Positions 57,643 to 64,000 of a stretch of DNA of 64,000 nucleotides are shown piece by piece; the first letter of the stretch is position 1; each line of letters begins with the position of its first letter. The position numbers and the translations under genes were made by a program. The notes beneath the pieces are model-generated. The model saw only the letters and a program-made list of their open reading frames with translations, did not search any database and was not told the origin of the DNA. Source of the stretch: JAOBAU01 sp034667465 (lineage in GTDB: Bacteria; Acidobacteriota; Thermoanaerobaculia; Gp7-AA8); contig JAXDJV010000014.1 of NCBI GenBank assembly GCA_034667465.1, forward strand, positions 259,404-323,403, written 5' to 3'.

Positions 57643-57951
57643 GTGAAAAAAACAGCCACGATGCCGTTGATGATTCTGCTTGCCGCAATCGCCCTGACCG
57701 GCTGTCCGCGGCACGAGCAGAAGACGGACTCCGCTCCCGTCACGCAGACGATCGCGCCTGCGGCGGCGCGTCCCGACACCGCCGGCACCGATGCGATGAC
57801 GCAGACGGTGGAAGTGGACGACAGCCGTTCCGAGGAAGATGGCGGCGTGATCACGAACCCGGCTTCGACCGCGAAGACCGGCGCCGCGACGTCGACAGCC
57901 GGTACGAAGGCGAAGCCGCCGGCGACGAAGAAGCCGGCGAAGAAGCCGTAA
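57643..57951 (+). CDS. Small lipoprotein with Thr/Ala/Pro-rich tail
   Basis: 102 residues from a GTG at 57643. The signal ends in ALTGCPRH (lipobox Cys at about 21). After that it is low complexity, with a Lys/Pro-rich end (KPPATKKPAKKP). No domain is recognised. It stands 10 nt before the next gene and may be co-transcribed with it. Confidence 0.65.
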   Translation: MKKTATMPLMILLAAIALTGCPRHEQKTDSAPVTQTIAPAAARPDTAGTDAMTQTVEVDDSRSEEDGGVITNPASTAKTGAATSTAGTKAKPPATKKPAKKP

Positions 57952-57961
57952 GCTTCGGCGT

Positions 57962-58915
57962 GTGAAGGTCAGCGAACTTTACGAACCGTTCATCGAGCGC
58001 GACCTCGCGGCGATTCCCGCCGCCTGCCGCGCATTTCGCGCCGAACATTCGTCCGACGATCTCTTTCTCGCGGTTGCGCGCTTCGCGGTGCTCGCGTTCG
58101 CGCCGTCGCAGCACGCCAAGCACGCGCTGCTTTGTTGTCTCGCCGCGCACGATCTTCGCGACGAGCTCGGCGATCGTTTCGATGACGCGCTGATCGAGTG
58201 CGCGATCTATACCGCGGCGAGCCGGCAGCCGTGGAGCGAGCCGCCGTTCCTCGATCCGCCGCCGATCGATGACGATCAGCGCGGCGACGTCGACGAGTTG
58301 CTCGCCGCGATCGAAACGGCCGATCGCTTACGCGCCGAGCGCTGGCTGGCGAAGCGTTTTCGCGACGACGATTTCGCGCGCGATTTCTTCACCGTCGCGG
58401 CGTCCGACTTCGAAGATCTCGGCCACAAACTGATCATCACGAATGCCGCCTGGCGTCTCGCGAACATCCTCGGCGAGAAGGGGAGATATGCGGCGCTGCG
58501 CGTCGGCGTGTGGGAGTGCGTCGCGTACAAAGGTCCACGCTACGAAGAGGAAGGCGTCGCGCTCGATGTCGAGACACTGCTCGCACGACTCGTCGACGAC
58601 ACCGTGTGTGAAGAAGGGTCGATGGTGAGCGCGCATGCGGTGTTTCTCCTCGACGCCGCGCTCGGGACCGGCGACGAGCGAGTCATCCGCCGCGCTCGCG
58701 ATTACCTGACGACCATAACGAACGAGCTGCATCCCGAATGCGACCTCGGCGCCGCGAGCGATGAGATTCCGATTTATCGTTTCGCGCGCGACTGTGGCGG
58801 ATCGTTCAAGGCGCGCGCGGTCGCAAAGCGACTGAAGCTCGATCGGAGATTCCTCGCCGCGGTCGATTGGAATCGCGAGCACGGCACATCGCTGGAGGAT
58901 TTCAGTTTTGCGTAA
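57962..58915 (+). CDS. Helical protein of unknown function
   Basis: 317 residues from a GTG at 57962. The sequence is largely helical, with repeated blocks such as AHDLRDELGDRFDDALIECAIYTAASRQPW, RDFFTVAASDFEDLGHKLIITNAAWRL and VWECVAYKGPRYEEEGVAL. The pattern may be a helical repeat; no known motif or membrane segment. The next gene starts within its last codons, so the two are coupled. Confidence 0.55.
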   Translation: MKVSELYEPFIERDLAAIPAACRAFRAEHSSDDLFLAVARFAVLAFAPSQHAKHALLCCLAAHDLRDELGDRFDDALIECAIYTAASRQPWSEPPFLDPPPIDDDQRGDVDELLAAIETADRLRAERWLAKRFRDDDFARDFFTVAASDFEDLGHKLIITNAAWRLANILGEKGRYAALRVGVWECVAYKGPRYEEEGVALDVETLLARLVDDTVCEEGSMVSAHAVFLLDAALGTGDERVIRRARDYLTTITNELHPECDLGAASDEIPIYRFARDCGGSFKARAVAKRLKLDRRFLAAVDWNREHGTSLEDFSFA

Positions 58916-60140
58916 GGTTCTCGCAGTGCTGCTGCTGAGTGGCTGCACCGTCATCCCGAGCGTCAGCGAGGGATCCGGGCGTGCGGGGCGCGCCGCCGCC
59001 CAGATCCCTCGCTACGCTCGGGATGACATCGCCGATCCCGCGCTCCAGCACGCGGTGTGGGCGATCGACATCGAAGACGACTCCGGCCACATCCTCTACC
59101 AGCGCAACGCGCACACGCTCGTCATCCCGGCGTCGAACCGGAAGCTCTTCGCCGCCGCGACCGTCGCGAACTGTCTCGGGCTCGATCATCAGTTCGCGAC
59201 CGAGCTCTGGCTCGACGGTCGCGATCTCGTGCTGCGCGGCGGCGGCGATCCGTCGCTCGGCGGCCGCTACTACTCCCGCGATCTCACTTTCGCGCCGTTC
59301 ATCGAAGCGCTGCAGCGTCGCGGCATCACATCGATCGACGGCGATCTGATCGCCGACGTGTCGCTCTTCGATCGCGTCACGATTCCGCCGTCATGGAAGG
59401 TCGGCTTCCTGGGCGAGACGTACGCGGTGCCGGTCGATGCGCTCGCGTACAACGAGAACATCGACGACTCGCGCGCCGCCACCGACGCCGCGCTCCACGC
59501 CGCCGCGGCGCTGCGGTTCGCGCTTGCGCAGTCCGGCATCGCCGTGCGCGGTGCGACGCGTGTCAACACGACGCCGCGCGCGTGGCAGGAACGGATCGCG
59601 ACCATCGAATCGCCGCCCATCCATCAGCTGCTGACGACCGTGCTGAAGAACAGCCAGAACCTTTACACCGACATGCTGTTCAAGGATCTCTCCGCGAACG
59701 GCACGACTCCGGCGTCGTTCGAAGCGTCGGCGGAGATCGAGCGTATGTTCCTGACGACCGAGGCGGGAGTGGATGGATCGGAGTTCCGCTTCGTCGATGG
59801 CTGCGGACTGGCGGTCGACGATTTCGTCACGCCGGCGGCGATCGTGAAGCTGCTGCGCTGGATGAACGCGCCGTCGCGCCGCGGCGCGCTGTGGGATCTC
59901 TACTCGACGCCGGGACAGGAAGGGACGCTGCACACGCGGCTCACCGAGCTCGCTCCGCGCGTCCGCGCAAAGACCGGCACGCTTGGCGGAGTGAACGCGC
60001 TGAGCGGCATCATCGCAATGCCGGACGGCAGCTGGCGCTACTTCGCGATCGTCGCGAATCACCACACCGCATCGTCGGCGGCGGCGAATGCGGCGATCGA
60101 CGCGATCGTCCGCGCGGCGGCGTCAGTCGAGCAGCGCTGA
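58908..60140 (+). CDS. dacB: PBP4-type D-Ala-D-Ala carboxypeptidase with REP-derived insertion
   Basis: 410 residues from a TTG at 58908, overlapping the previous stop. It has a short signal with a possible lipobox (LLLSGC, Cys 13). Class C PBP motifs are all present: SxxK at 76-79 (PASNRKLF), SxN as SQN (LKNSQNLYTD) and KTG (RAKTGTLGGVN). The enzyme trims peptidoglycan in the periplasm. Residues about 15-40 (VIPSVSEGSGRAGRAAAQIP) are encoded by a REP-like element and lie between the signal and the catalytic domain. It overlaps the convergent 60123 gene by 18 nt. Confidence 0.9.
   Translation: MRKVLAVLLLSGCTVIPSVSEGSGRAGRAAAQIPRYARDDIADPALQHAVWAIDIEDDSGHILYQRNAHTLVIPASNRKLFAAATVANCLGLDHQFATELWLDGRDLVLRGGGDPSLGGRYYSRDLTFAPFIEALQRRGITSIDGDLIADVSLFDRVTIPPSWKVGFLGETYAVPVDALAYNENIDDSRAATDAALHAAAALRFALAQSGIAVRGATRVNTTPRAWQERIATIESPPIHQLLTTVLKNSQNLYTDMLFKDLSANGTTPASFEASAEIERMFLTTEAGVDGSEFRFVDGCGLAVDDFVTPAAIVKLLRWMNAPSRRGALWDLYSTPGQEGTLHTRLTELAPRVRAKTGTLGGVNALSGIIAMPDGSWRYFAIVANHHTASSAAANAAIDAIVRAAASVEQR
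58950..59027. repeat. REP-like palindrome inside the dacB-like coding sequence
   Basis: The left arm starts GTCATCCCGAGCGTCAGCG and the right arm ends CTCGGGATGAC. It is read in frame with no stop, since the usual GTAG is GTCAG here. It is therefore part of the PBP4 N-terminal segment. Confidence 0.85.
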
Positions 60141-60437
60141 AACGGCGCGAATCGCTTCGCGCAGCCGCGGCACGTATCCCGGATCCTCGGAAGCGCGGCG
60201 ATGCACCTCCTGAAGAAACGGGACGTCGTTCGTCCGCTCTTCGGCCGAGCCGTCGCGCAGAATGAACTGCAGCCACTTCTCGGGATCGCCGTCAAACAGC
60301 GAGATCAGAATGTGCGCGCGGGCAAAATTCGATACCAGCCGTGAACCACTGTGAGGGTTTATCCATTCGAGAACTTCCACCACAGGATCCGCGTCGGCGA
60401 CATGAGCGAGGGACTCCATCGTCGCGACTCCTTCCAT
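60123..60437 (-). CDS. Small protein of unknown function
   Basis: 104 residues with an acidic, mostly helical sequence: VEVLEWINPHSGSRLVSNFARAHILISLF, WLQFILRDGSAEER and YVPRLREAIRAVSALLD. There is no signal or recognised domain. The upstream region has a GGAAGGAG ribosome site. It overlaps the PBP4 gene end by 18 nt. Confidence 0.55.
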   Translation of the reverse strand: MEGVATMESLAHVADADPVVEVLEWINPHSGSRLVSNFARAHILISLFDGDPEKWLQFILRDGSAEERTNDVPFLQEVHRRASEDPGYVPRLREAIRAVSALLD

Positions 60438-60476
60438 TGAGACGTCAACAAAGGAGTGACTGAGAGGCTTAATTCC

Positions 60477-60911
60477 CTACCCACTCTTCGACTTTTTTGC
60501 CGTACCGGCCGTTGGCGACGAGCCGATCTTCGCGGTCTCCGGATGTCCCATCCACCGTCCGAACGAGAAACAGCGGACGCAGGTGAAGGTGTAGCTGGCG
60601 ATGCCGCTGGTCGGGTTGGCCTTCTCTTCGACGACGAGCGGCGACTGGCAGCGATAGCAGAGGTTCTTATCGTGACGCTGCAGGTTCTCGACGAAGCCTT
60701 CAACCTGCTGCGCCTGAAACTCGATCTGCTTCGGCCGCTGCGGAATGGTGATGCTTTCGCCGCGCGGACAATTGAGCACGACGTGATCGGCGAACGTCGT
60801 CTGCACGAACGATCCGGTCATCTTCACGCCCGGATGTTTCGGGCAGGGAATGGGCCGGCCGGCCCAGTAATCACGAACGAGCTCGCGCATCACGTCCACT
60901 TCGGTCGGCAT
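60477..60911 (-). CDS. Zinc-ribbon-like protein of unknown function
   Basis: 144 residues. A Cys pair CYRC (LCYRCQSPLVVEE) and a second CVRC (FTCVRCFSFGRW) form a zinc-ribbon pattern at about 85-115. A further Cys/His pair (CPKHPGVKM) lies near residue 25. The rest has FVQTTFADHVVLNCPRG and TIPQRPKQIEFQAQQV. Likely a metal-binding regulator or adaptor; exact role unknown. The C-terminus is Lys-rich. Confidence 0.65.
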   Translation of the reverse strand: MPTEVDVMRELVRDYWAGRPIPCPKHPGVKMTGSFVQTTFADHVVLNCPRGESITIPQRPKQIEFQAQQVEGFVENLQRHDKNLCYRCQSPLVVEEKANPTSGIASYTFTCVRCFSFGRWMGHPETAKIGSSPTAGTAKKSKSG

Positions 60912-60938
60912 GGTCGCGCGGGATTGTAGCAGCGCTCG

Positions 60939-62072
60939 TTATCGGCGTGCGCCGCGCTCGATCTCTTCGAAGACTCGGAGGAAGTTCCCGCCGAGAACTT
61001 TCTCGACGTCGCCCGCGCTCATGCCGCGCCGCAGCATCTCTTCAGTCACGCCCGGCAATCCGGCCGCGGTCTGCAGTCCGGCCGGCAGCGCCGGGACGCC
61101 GTCGAAGTCGCTGCCGATGCCGACGTGATCGATGCCGGCCACTTCGGCCGCGTGCATGATGTGATCGACGACCTGCGCGATTGTCGCCTGCGGACAGCCG
61201 AGCGTGTTGAACCATTCGAGGTAGCTGTCCCAGTCGATGCTGTCGTTCGGCAGCTCTTCGGTGCCGCCTCCGCTGTGCTCTTCGCCGCGCGACCGCTTCT
61301 GCGCGTTCATGATGACCTGCGCGACGTCGTCGCTGATGAAGGCGGAGAAGAAGTTGATCATGCAGACGCCGCCGTTCTTCGCGAGCGTGCGCAGCATGTC
61401 GTCGGTCATGTTGCGCGGATGGCGGCAGATGGCGCGGCATGACGAATGCGTCGCGATGACCGGCACGCGCGTCGTTTCGATGACCTGATAGAACGCGTTG
61501 TCGGAGACGTGCGAGATGTCGACGATCATGCCGAGGTCGTTCATGGTCGAGACGACCTCGCGGCCGAAGTCGGTGAGGCCGCCGTGTCGTCCGGCATCGC
61601 CCGACGAGTCGCACCAGTTGTTGGTGTTGACATGTGTGAGCGTCATGTAGCGGACGCCGCGCGCGTAGAAATCGCGCAGCGTGTCGAGCGAGTCTTCGAT
61701 GGCGTGTCCGCCTTCGACGCCGATCATCAGCGCCAGCTTCGCGTCACGCTTCGCGGCGCGAATGCCGGCGGCGTCATCGCAGAACACCAGCTCTTCGCTC
61801 CGTTTCGATTCGGCGTGAATCAGCTCGATGAGCCGGTACGCGAATGCGGCTGCGCCGCGGCCTGCATAGAACGGCGGCACGTACGCGGCGAAGAACGAAG
61901 CGGTGATGCCGCTCTCGCGCATCGAACGAAGGTCGAGCTGTGCCTCCGGATCGTGCTCTTCGAGGTGGACGTTGTGACGGTGCAGGCGATAGGGCGTGTC
62001 GCAATGACCGTCGACGATGATGGCGCGGCCGTGGACCGCGGAAGGGGAGTCACTCGCTGATGAACCAGGCAT
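60939..62072 (-). CDS. M19 family membrane dipeptidase
   Basis: 377 residues. Zinc-site motifs of the family are visible: DGHCDTP (HxD), GVEGGH (bridging Glu), ATHSSCRAICRHPRNM (His) and GIGSDFDGVPALP near the C-terminus. It hydrolyses dipeptides and some D-amino-acid-containing peptides. The N-terminal 12 residues look short and lack a clear signal peptide. It overlaps the upstream HAD gene by 23 nt. Confidence 0.93.
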   Translation of the reverse strand: MPGSSASDSPSAVHGRAIIVDGHCDTPYRLHRHNVHLEEHDPEAQLDLRSMRESGITASFFAAYVPPFYAGRGAAAFAYRLIELIHAESKRSEELVFCDDAAGIRAAKRDAKLALMIGVEGGHAIEDSLDTLRDFYARGVRYMTLTHVNTNNWCDSSGDAGRHGGLTDFGREVVSTMNDLGMIVDISHVSDNAFYQVIETTRVPVIATHSSCRAICRHPRNMTDDMLRTLAKNGGVCMINFFSAFISDDVAQVIMNAQKRSRGEEHSGGGTEELPNDSIDWDSYLEWFNTLGCPQATIAQVVDHIMHAAEVAGIDHVGIGSDFDGVPALPAGLQTAAGLPGVTEEMLRRGMSAGDVEKVLGGNFLRVFEEIERGARR

Positions 62073-62736
62073 CGATCTTTTCTATCTCTCTCTCGATGTC
62101 TTCGGCGCTGTCGAAGAGGAACTCCGCTTTCGCCAGCAGCTCGCGCTCGAAGCCGCCGCAAAGTACCGCGGCGACGGCGAGCGACGCGCGGTGCGCGGCG
62201 AGAACGTCGTACGGGGTGTCTCCGACGACGAGCGTCTTCGTCACGTCCGTGCCGAGCTGTCCGAGCGCCGCTTCGAAGATCTCGGGCGACGGTTTGGACA
62301 GTTTGGCGTCCTTCGTCGACGTGGAGCCCCCGAGGAGCTTTTCGACGCCGAGAAGCTCGGTATAGTACTCGACTTCATCCGGCTCCGCGGACGACGCGAG
62401 CGCCAGTTTGATCCCGCGTGCGTGCAACACTTCGAAGAGCTGTTTGACGCGCGGAAACGGCTTCGCTTCTTTCAGGTACTCGCGCTTGTAAAGCTCCCCG
62501 CGATACTTCTTCAGCTTCTCGCCGAAGCGCTGCATTTCTCGAGCGCTGAGCAGATCGGGAACGAGCAGATCGCCCCCTTTCCCGATCTGATGCCGCATCA
62601 GGTCGTAGTCGATCTCTTTGCCAAAGTGCGCAAACGCCGCGACCCAGCAGCGGGCGTGAAGGTCGTTCGTGTCTAACAGGGTGCCGTCGATGTCGAAGAT
62701 GATTCCGCGTAGATTCACGAGCTCGATCGATAGCAA
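62050..62736 (-). CDS. HAD-superfamily phosphatase (phosphoglycolate phosphatase-like)
   Basis: 228 residues from a TTG at 62736; a GTG at 62718 is an alternative. Motif I FDIDGTLLDT, motif II LALASSA, motif III Lys in KLSKPSPEIFEAAL and motif IV VVGDTPYDVLAA are all present. Cap type 1 helices follow motif I. It is similar to phosphoglycolate phosphatase or beta-phosphoglucomutase relatives, with the substrate unknown. The repeat at 62741 lies directly upstream. Confidence 0.9.
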   Translation of the reverse strand: MLSIELVNLRGIIFDIDGTLLDTNDLHARCWVAAFAHFGKEIDYDLMRHQIGKGGDLLVPDLLSAREMQRFGEKLKKYRGELYKREYLKEAKPFPRVKQLFEVLHARGIKLALASSAEPDEVEYYTELLGVEKLLGGSTSTKDAKLSKPSPEIFEAALGQLGTDVTKTLVVGDTPYDVLAAHRASLAVAAVLCGGFERELLAKAEFLFDSAEDIEREIEKIDAWFISE

Positions 62737-62740
62737 AAAG

Positions 62741-62820
62741 GGTGCTGAGTGCTGAGTGCTGAGTCGCTCCGCGTCGTCCTGCTTTTACTCAGCACTCAGC
62801 ACTCAGCACTCTGCACTGCC
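62741..62820. repeat. Hairpin of TGAGTGC heptamers
   Basis: The left arm (62741-62764) is GGTGC followed by three GAGTGCT-like units. The right arm (62787-62820) is the inverse, starting ACTCAGCACTCAGCACTC. The loop is about 22 nt. It is the same family as 48983-49084 and fills the divergent gap between the HAD gene and the acetyltransferase at 62840. Confidence 0.85.
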
Positions 62821-62839
62821 TCTATAATCCCCGCCCGAA

Positions 62840-63439
62840 ATGGGGAACCGTACCGAACGTGACCAGACGCCCGAGCCTCGCGAGAGCCGGCGTCGATTCA
62901 TGATTGCCGGCGAGCACGTCATCCTTCGCGCGTTCGAGCGCGATGATGCGGAGCGCTGCTATCGATGGATGAACGATCCGAACGTCGTCCGGACGCTGAA
63001 GTCGCGCTATCCGATCGCGTTTCAGAACGAGCTGGAATGGCTCGATCGCGCCATGCTGCCGAGCTCCTCGGAACGTCACTTCGCCATCGAGCGGAAAGAC
63101 GATCGATCGCACATCGGGAACGCGTCGATTCACGACATCGACTGGGTTTCGCACACCGGCTGGTTCGGTCTTTTCATCGGCGAGCCGACGGCGTGGAATC
63201 GCGGTTTTGGCGGCGACGCCATCGGTACGCTCGTCCGTTTCGCCTTCGACGATATGAACCTCTGCAAGCTTCGAATCAACGTATTCGACTATAACGAACG
63301 TGCGAAACACGTTCTGCTCGCGCACGGCTTCGTCCAGGAAGGGCGGCTGGTGCGAGATTTTTATCGCGAGGGGACTTACCACGATCTGGTGATCCTCTCG
63401 ATTTTCCGCGACCGCGCGCAGGAGCCCGTCAACCCATGA
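62840..63439 (+). CDS. GNAT acetyltransferase (RimJ/RimL type)
   Basis: 199 residues. The RimJ/L-type GNAT core is seen in [51 protein letters not shown] (acetyl-CoA site) and [25 protein letters not shown]. This group often acetylates protein N-termini or amino groups of small molecules. It overlaps the next gene by 4 nt. The first 20 residues, which lack domain features, may not be part of the true protein. Confidence 0.88.
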   Translation: MGNRTERDQTPEPRESRRRFMIAGEHVILRAFERDDAERCYRWMNDPNVVRTLKSRYPIAFQNELEWLDRAMLPSSSERHFAIERKDDRSHIGNASIHDIDWVSHTGWFGLFIGEPTAWNRGFGGDAIGTLVRFAFDDMNLCKLRINVFDYNERAKHVLLAHGFVQEGRLVRDFYREGTYHDLVILSIFRDRAQEPVNP

Positions 63440-63834
63440 GTGATCGAAAAATCCGCGTGCTGATCGCGAAGCCAGGCCTCGACGGCCACGACCGCGGGGC
63501 CAAAGTCATCGCCCGCGCGCTTCGCGATGCAGGCATGGAAGTGATCTACACCGGCCTTCGCCAGACGCCCGAACAGATCGTCGCCGCCGCCGTGCAGGAA
63601 GACGTCGACGCCATCGGCCTCTCGATTCTCTCCGGCGCGCACAACGTTCTCTTTCCCGAGATCATGCGCATGCTGAAGGAAGAGGGAGCGGAAGAGATCA
63701 TCGTGTTCGCCGGCGGGATCATTCCGGAGCAGGACATCCCGAAGCTGAAGGCGATGGGCATCCGCGAGATCTTTCTCCCGGGCACGCCGACGTCGGCGGC
63801 CGTGAGCGCGATCCGTACCGCAGTCGGCGCGTGA
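63436..63834 (+). CDS. Cobalamin-binding domain of methylmalonyl-CoA mutase type
   Basis: 132 residues forming a B12-binding Rossmann domain with the base-off motif DGHDRG (about 16-21), [12 protein letters not shown] and [19 protein letters not shown]. It is equivalent to the C-terminal domain of methylmalonyl-CoA mutase as a separate small subunit, as in archaea and some bacteria. The large subunit is not in the window. It overlaps the enoyl-CoA hydratase gene by one nucleotide (TGATG), so a branched-chain or propionate acyl-CoA pathway is likely. Confidence 0.92.
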   Translation: MSDRKIRVLIAKPGLDGHDRGAKVIARALRDAGMEVIYTGLRQTPEQIVAAAVQEDVDAIGLSILSGAHNVLFPEIMRMLKEEGAEEIIVFAGGIIPEQDIPKLKAMGIREIFLPGTPTSAAVSAIRTAVGA

Positions 63835-64000
63835 TGTCGCGGTTCGCCGTCTCGCGTCGCGGCGAAATCGTCGAGGTCGCGTTCGACGACGGCGGCATGA
63901 ATTTGCTTTCGGCCGATGCGCTGCGCGAACTGCGCGAAGTCTGTCATCCCGAGCGTAGCGAGGGATCCGGGCGGGCGGGGCGCGCTATCGCCGGCTTCGC
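63834..64000 (+). CDS. Enoyl-CoA hydratase/isomerase-like protein, 5' part, interrupted by REP
   Basis: The visible 55 residues start SRRGEIVEVAFDDGGMNLLS, typical of crotonase-fold N-termini, but from residue 37 the sequence is CHPERSEGSGRAGRA, which is the translation of a REP-like element. The frame stays open to the window edge, so the gene may continue as an insertion-carrying protein, or may end beyond the window. Function beyond the crotonase fold cannot be judged. Confidence 0.7.
   Translation, partial: MSRFAVSRRGEIVEVAFDDGGMNLLSADALRELREVCHPERSEGSGRAGRAIAGF
63943..63984. repeat. REP-like element, left arm, inside the enoyl-CoA hydratase frame
   Basis: It begins GTCATCCCGAGCGTAGCGAG and continues GGATCCGGGCGGGCGGGG. 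Any right arm would lie beyond the window edge. Here the element is read in the frame giving HPERSEGS. Confidence 0.8.

Overview
The window is a 64 kb piece of a high-GC bacterial chromosome. It carries ordinary housekeeping genes mixed with many secreted or lipid-anchored proteins of unknown function. Gene content (tricorn-type S41 protease, DUF5916, DUF2911, DUF1579, DUF885, carboxypeptidase-regulatory repeat proteins, DnaK with an HspR-type repressor) and the many REP-like palindromes fit Acidobacteriota or a neighbouring deep phylum. That placement is an inference from family content; there is no rRNA here. I see no prophage, no CRISPR array, no transposase gene and no recognisable defence island.

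Layout. 1-7.4 kb: two related carboxypeptidase-regulatory proteins, an aldehyde dehydrogenase remnant and a large tricorn-like protease. 7.4-9.1 kb: a PH-like membrane protein, a BCP-type peroxiredoxin whose catalytic cysteine codon is TGA followed by a SECIS-like hairpin (probable selenoprotein), and a Crp/Fnr regulator. 9.2-13.8 kb: a MacA/MacB-like export operon (adaptor, ATPase, two permeases). 13.9-20.3 kb: small secreted or Cys-rich proteins (two of them frameshifted), ferritin-like protein, acetyltransferases, a Ste24-type protease and a cNMP-binding protein. 20.4-31.4 kb: transketolase, a PQ-repeat secreted protein, a VWA protein, a beta-lactamase-fold hydrolase, DUF2911 and DUF5916 proteins. 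31.5-36.4 kb: a histidine-themed stretch with HutH, HisS, tRNA-His and an EgtD-like histidine methyltransferase. 36.4-42.0 kb: a LytS/LytTR two-component pair, an OPT transporter and two receiver-domain proteins. 42.1-49.1 kb: tRNA-Val, an FAD oxidoreductase, an NCS2 purine permease, a BON lipoprotein, a Thr/Ala-rich lipoprotein, a frameshifted DUF72 gene and a Bax-inhibitor-1-like protein. 49.2-54.5 kb: dnaK-hspR, a DUF885 peptidase, a cold-shock protein and a VOC protein. 54.5-64 kb: DUF1579, a large ketosynthase, small lipoproteins, a PBP4-type carboxypeptidase carrying an in-frame REP element, an M19 dipeptidase, a HAD phosphatase, an acetyltransferase, a cobalamin-binding mutase subunit and the start of an enoyl-CoA hydratase.

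The two most notable signals are the probable selenocysteine peroxiredoxin at 7948-8385, and the way short repeat elements interact with genes. Three structural classes of repeat are present: REP-like palindromes (TCATCCCGAGCGTAGCGAGG type), hairpins built from head-to-tail 7-8 nt units, and GGGGTC-GACCCC palindromes. They sit at gene ends, supply the stop codons of at least eight genes, and in two cases are read through in frame inside a coding sequence.
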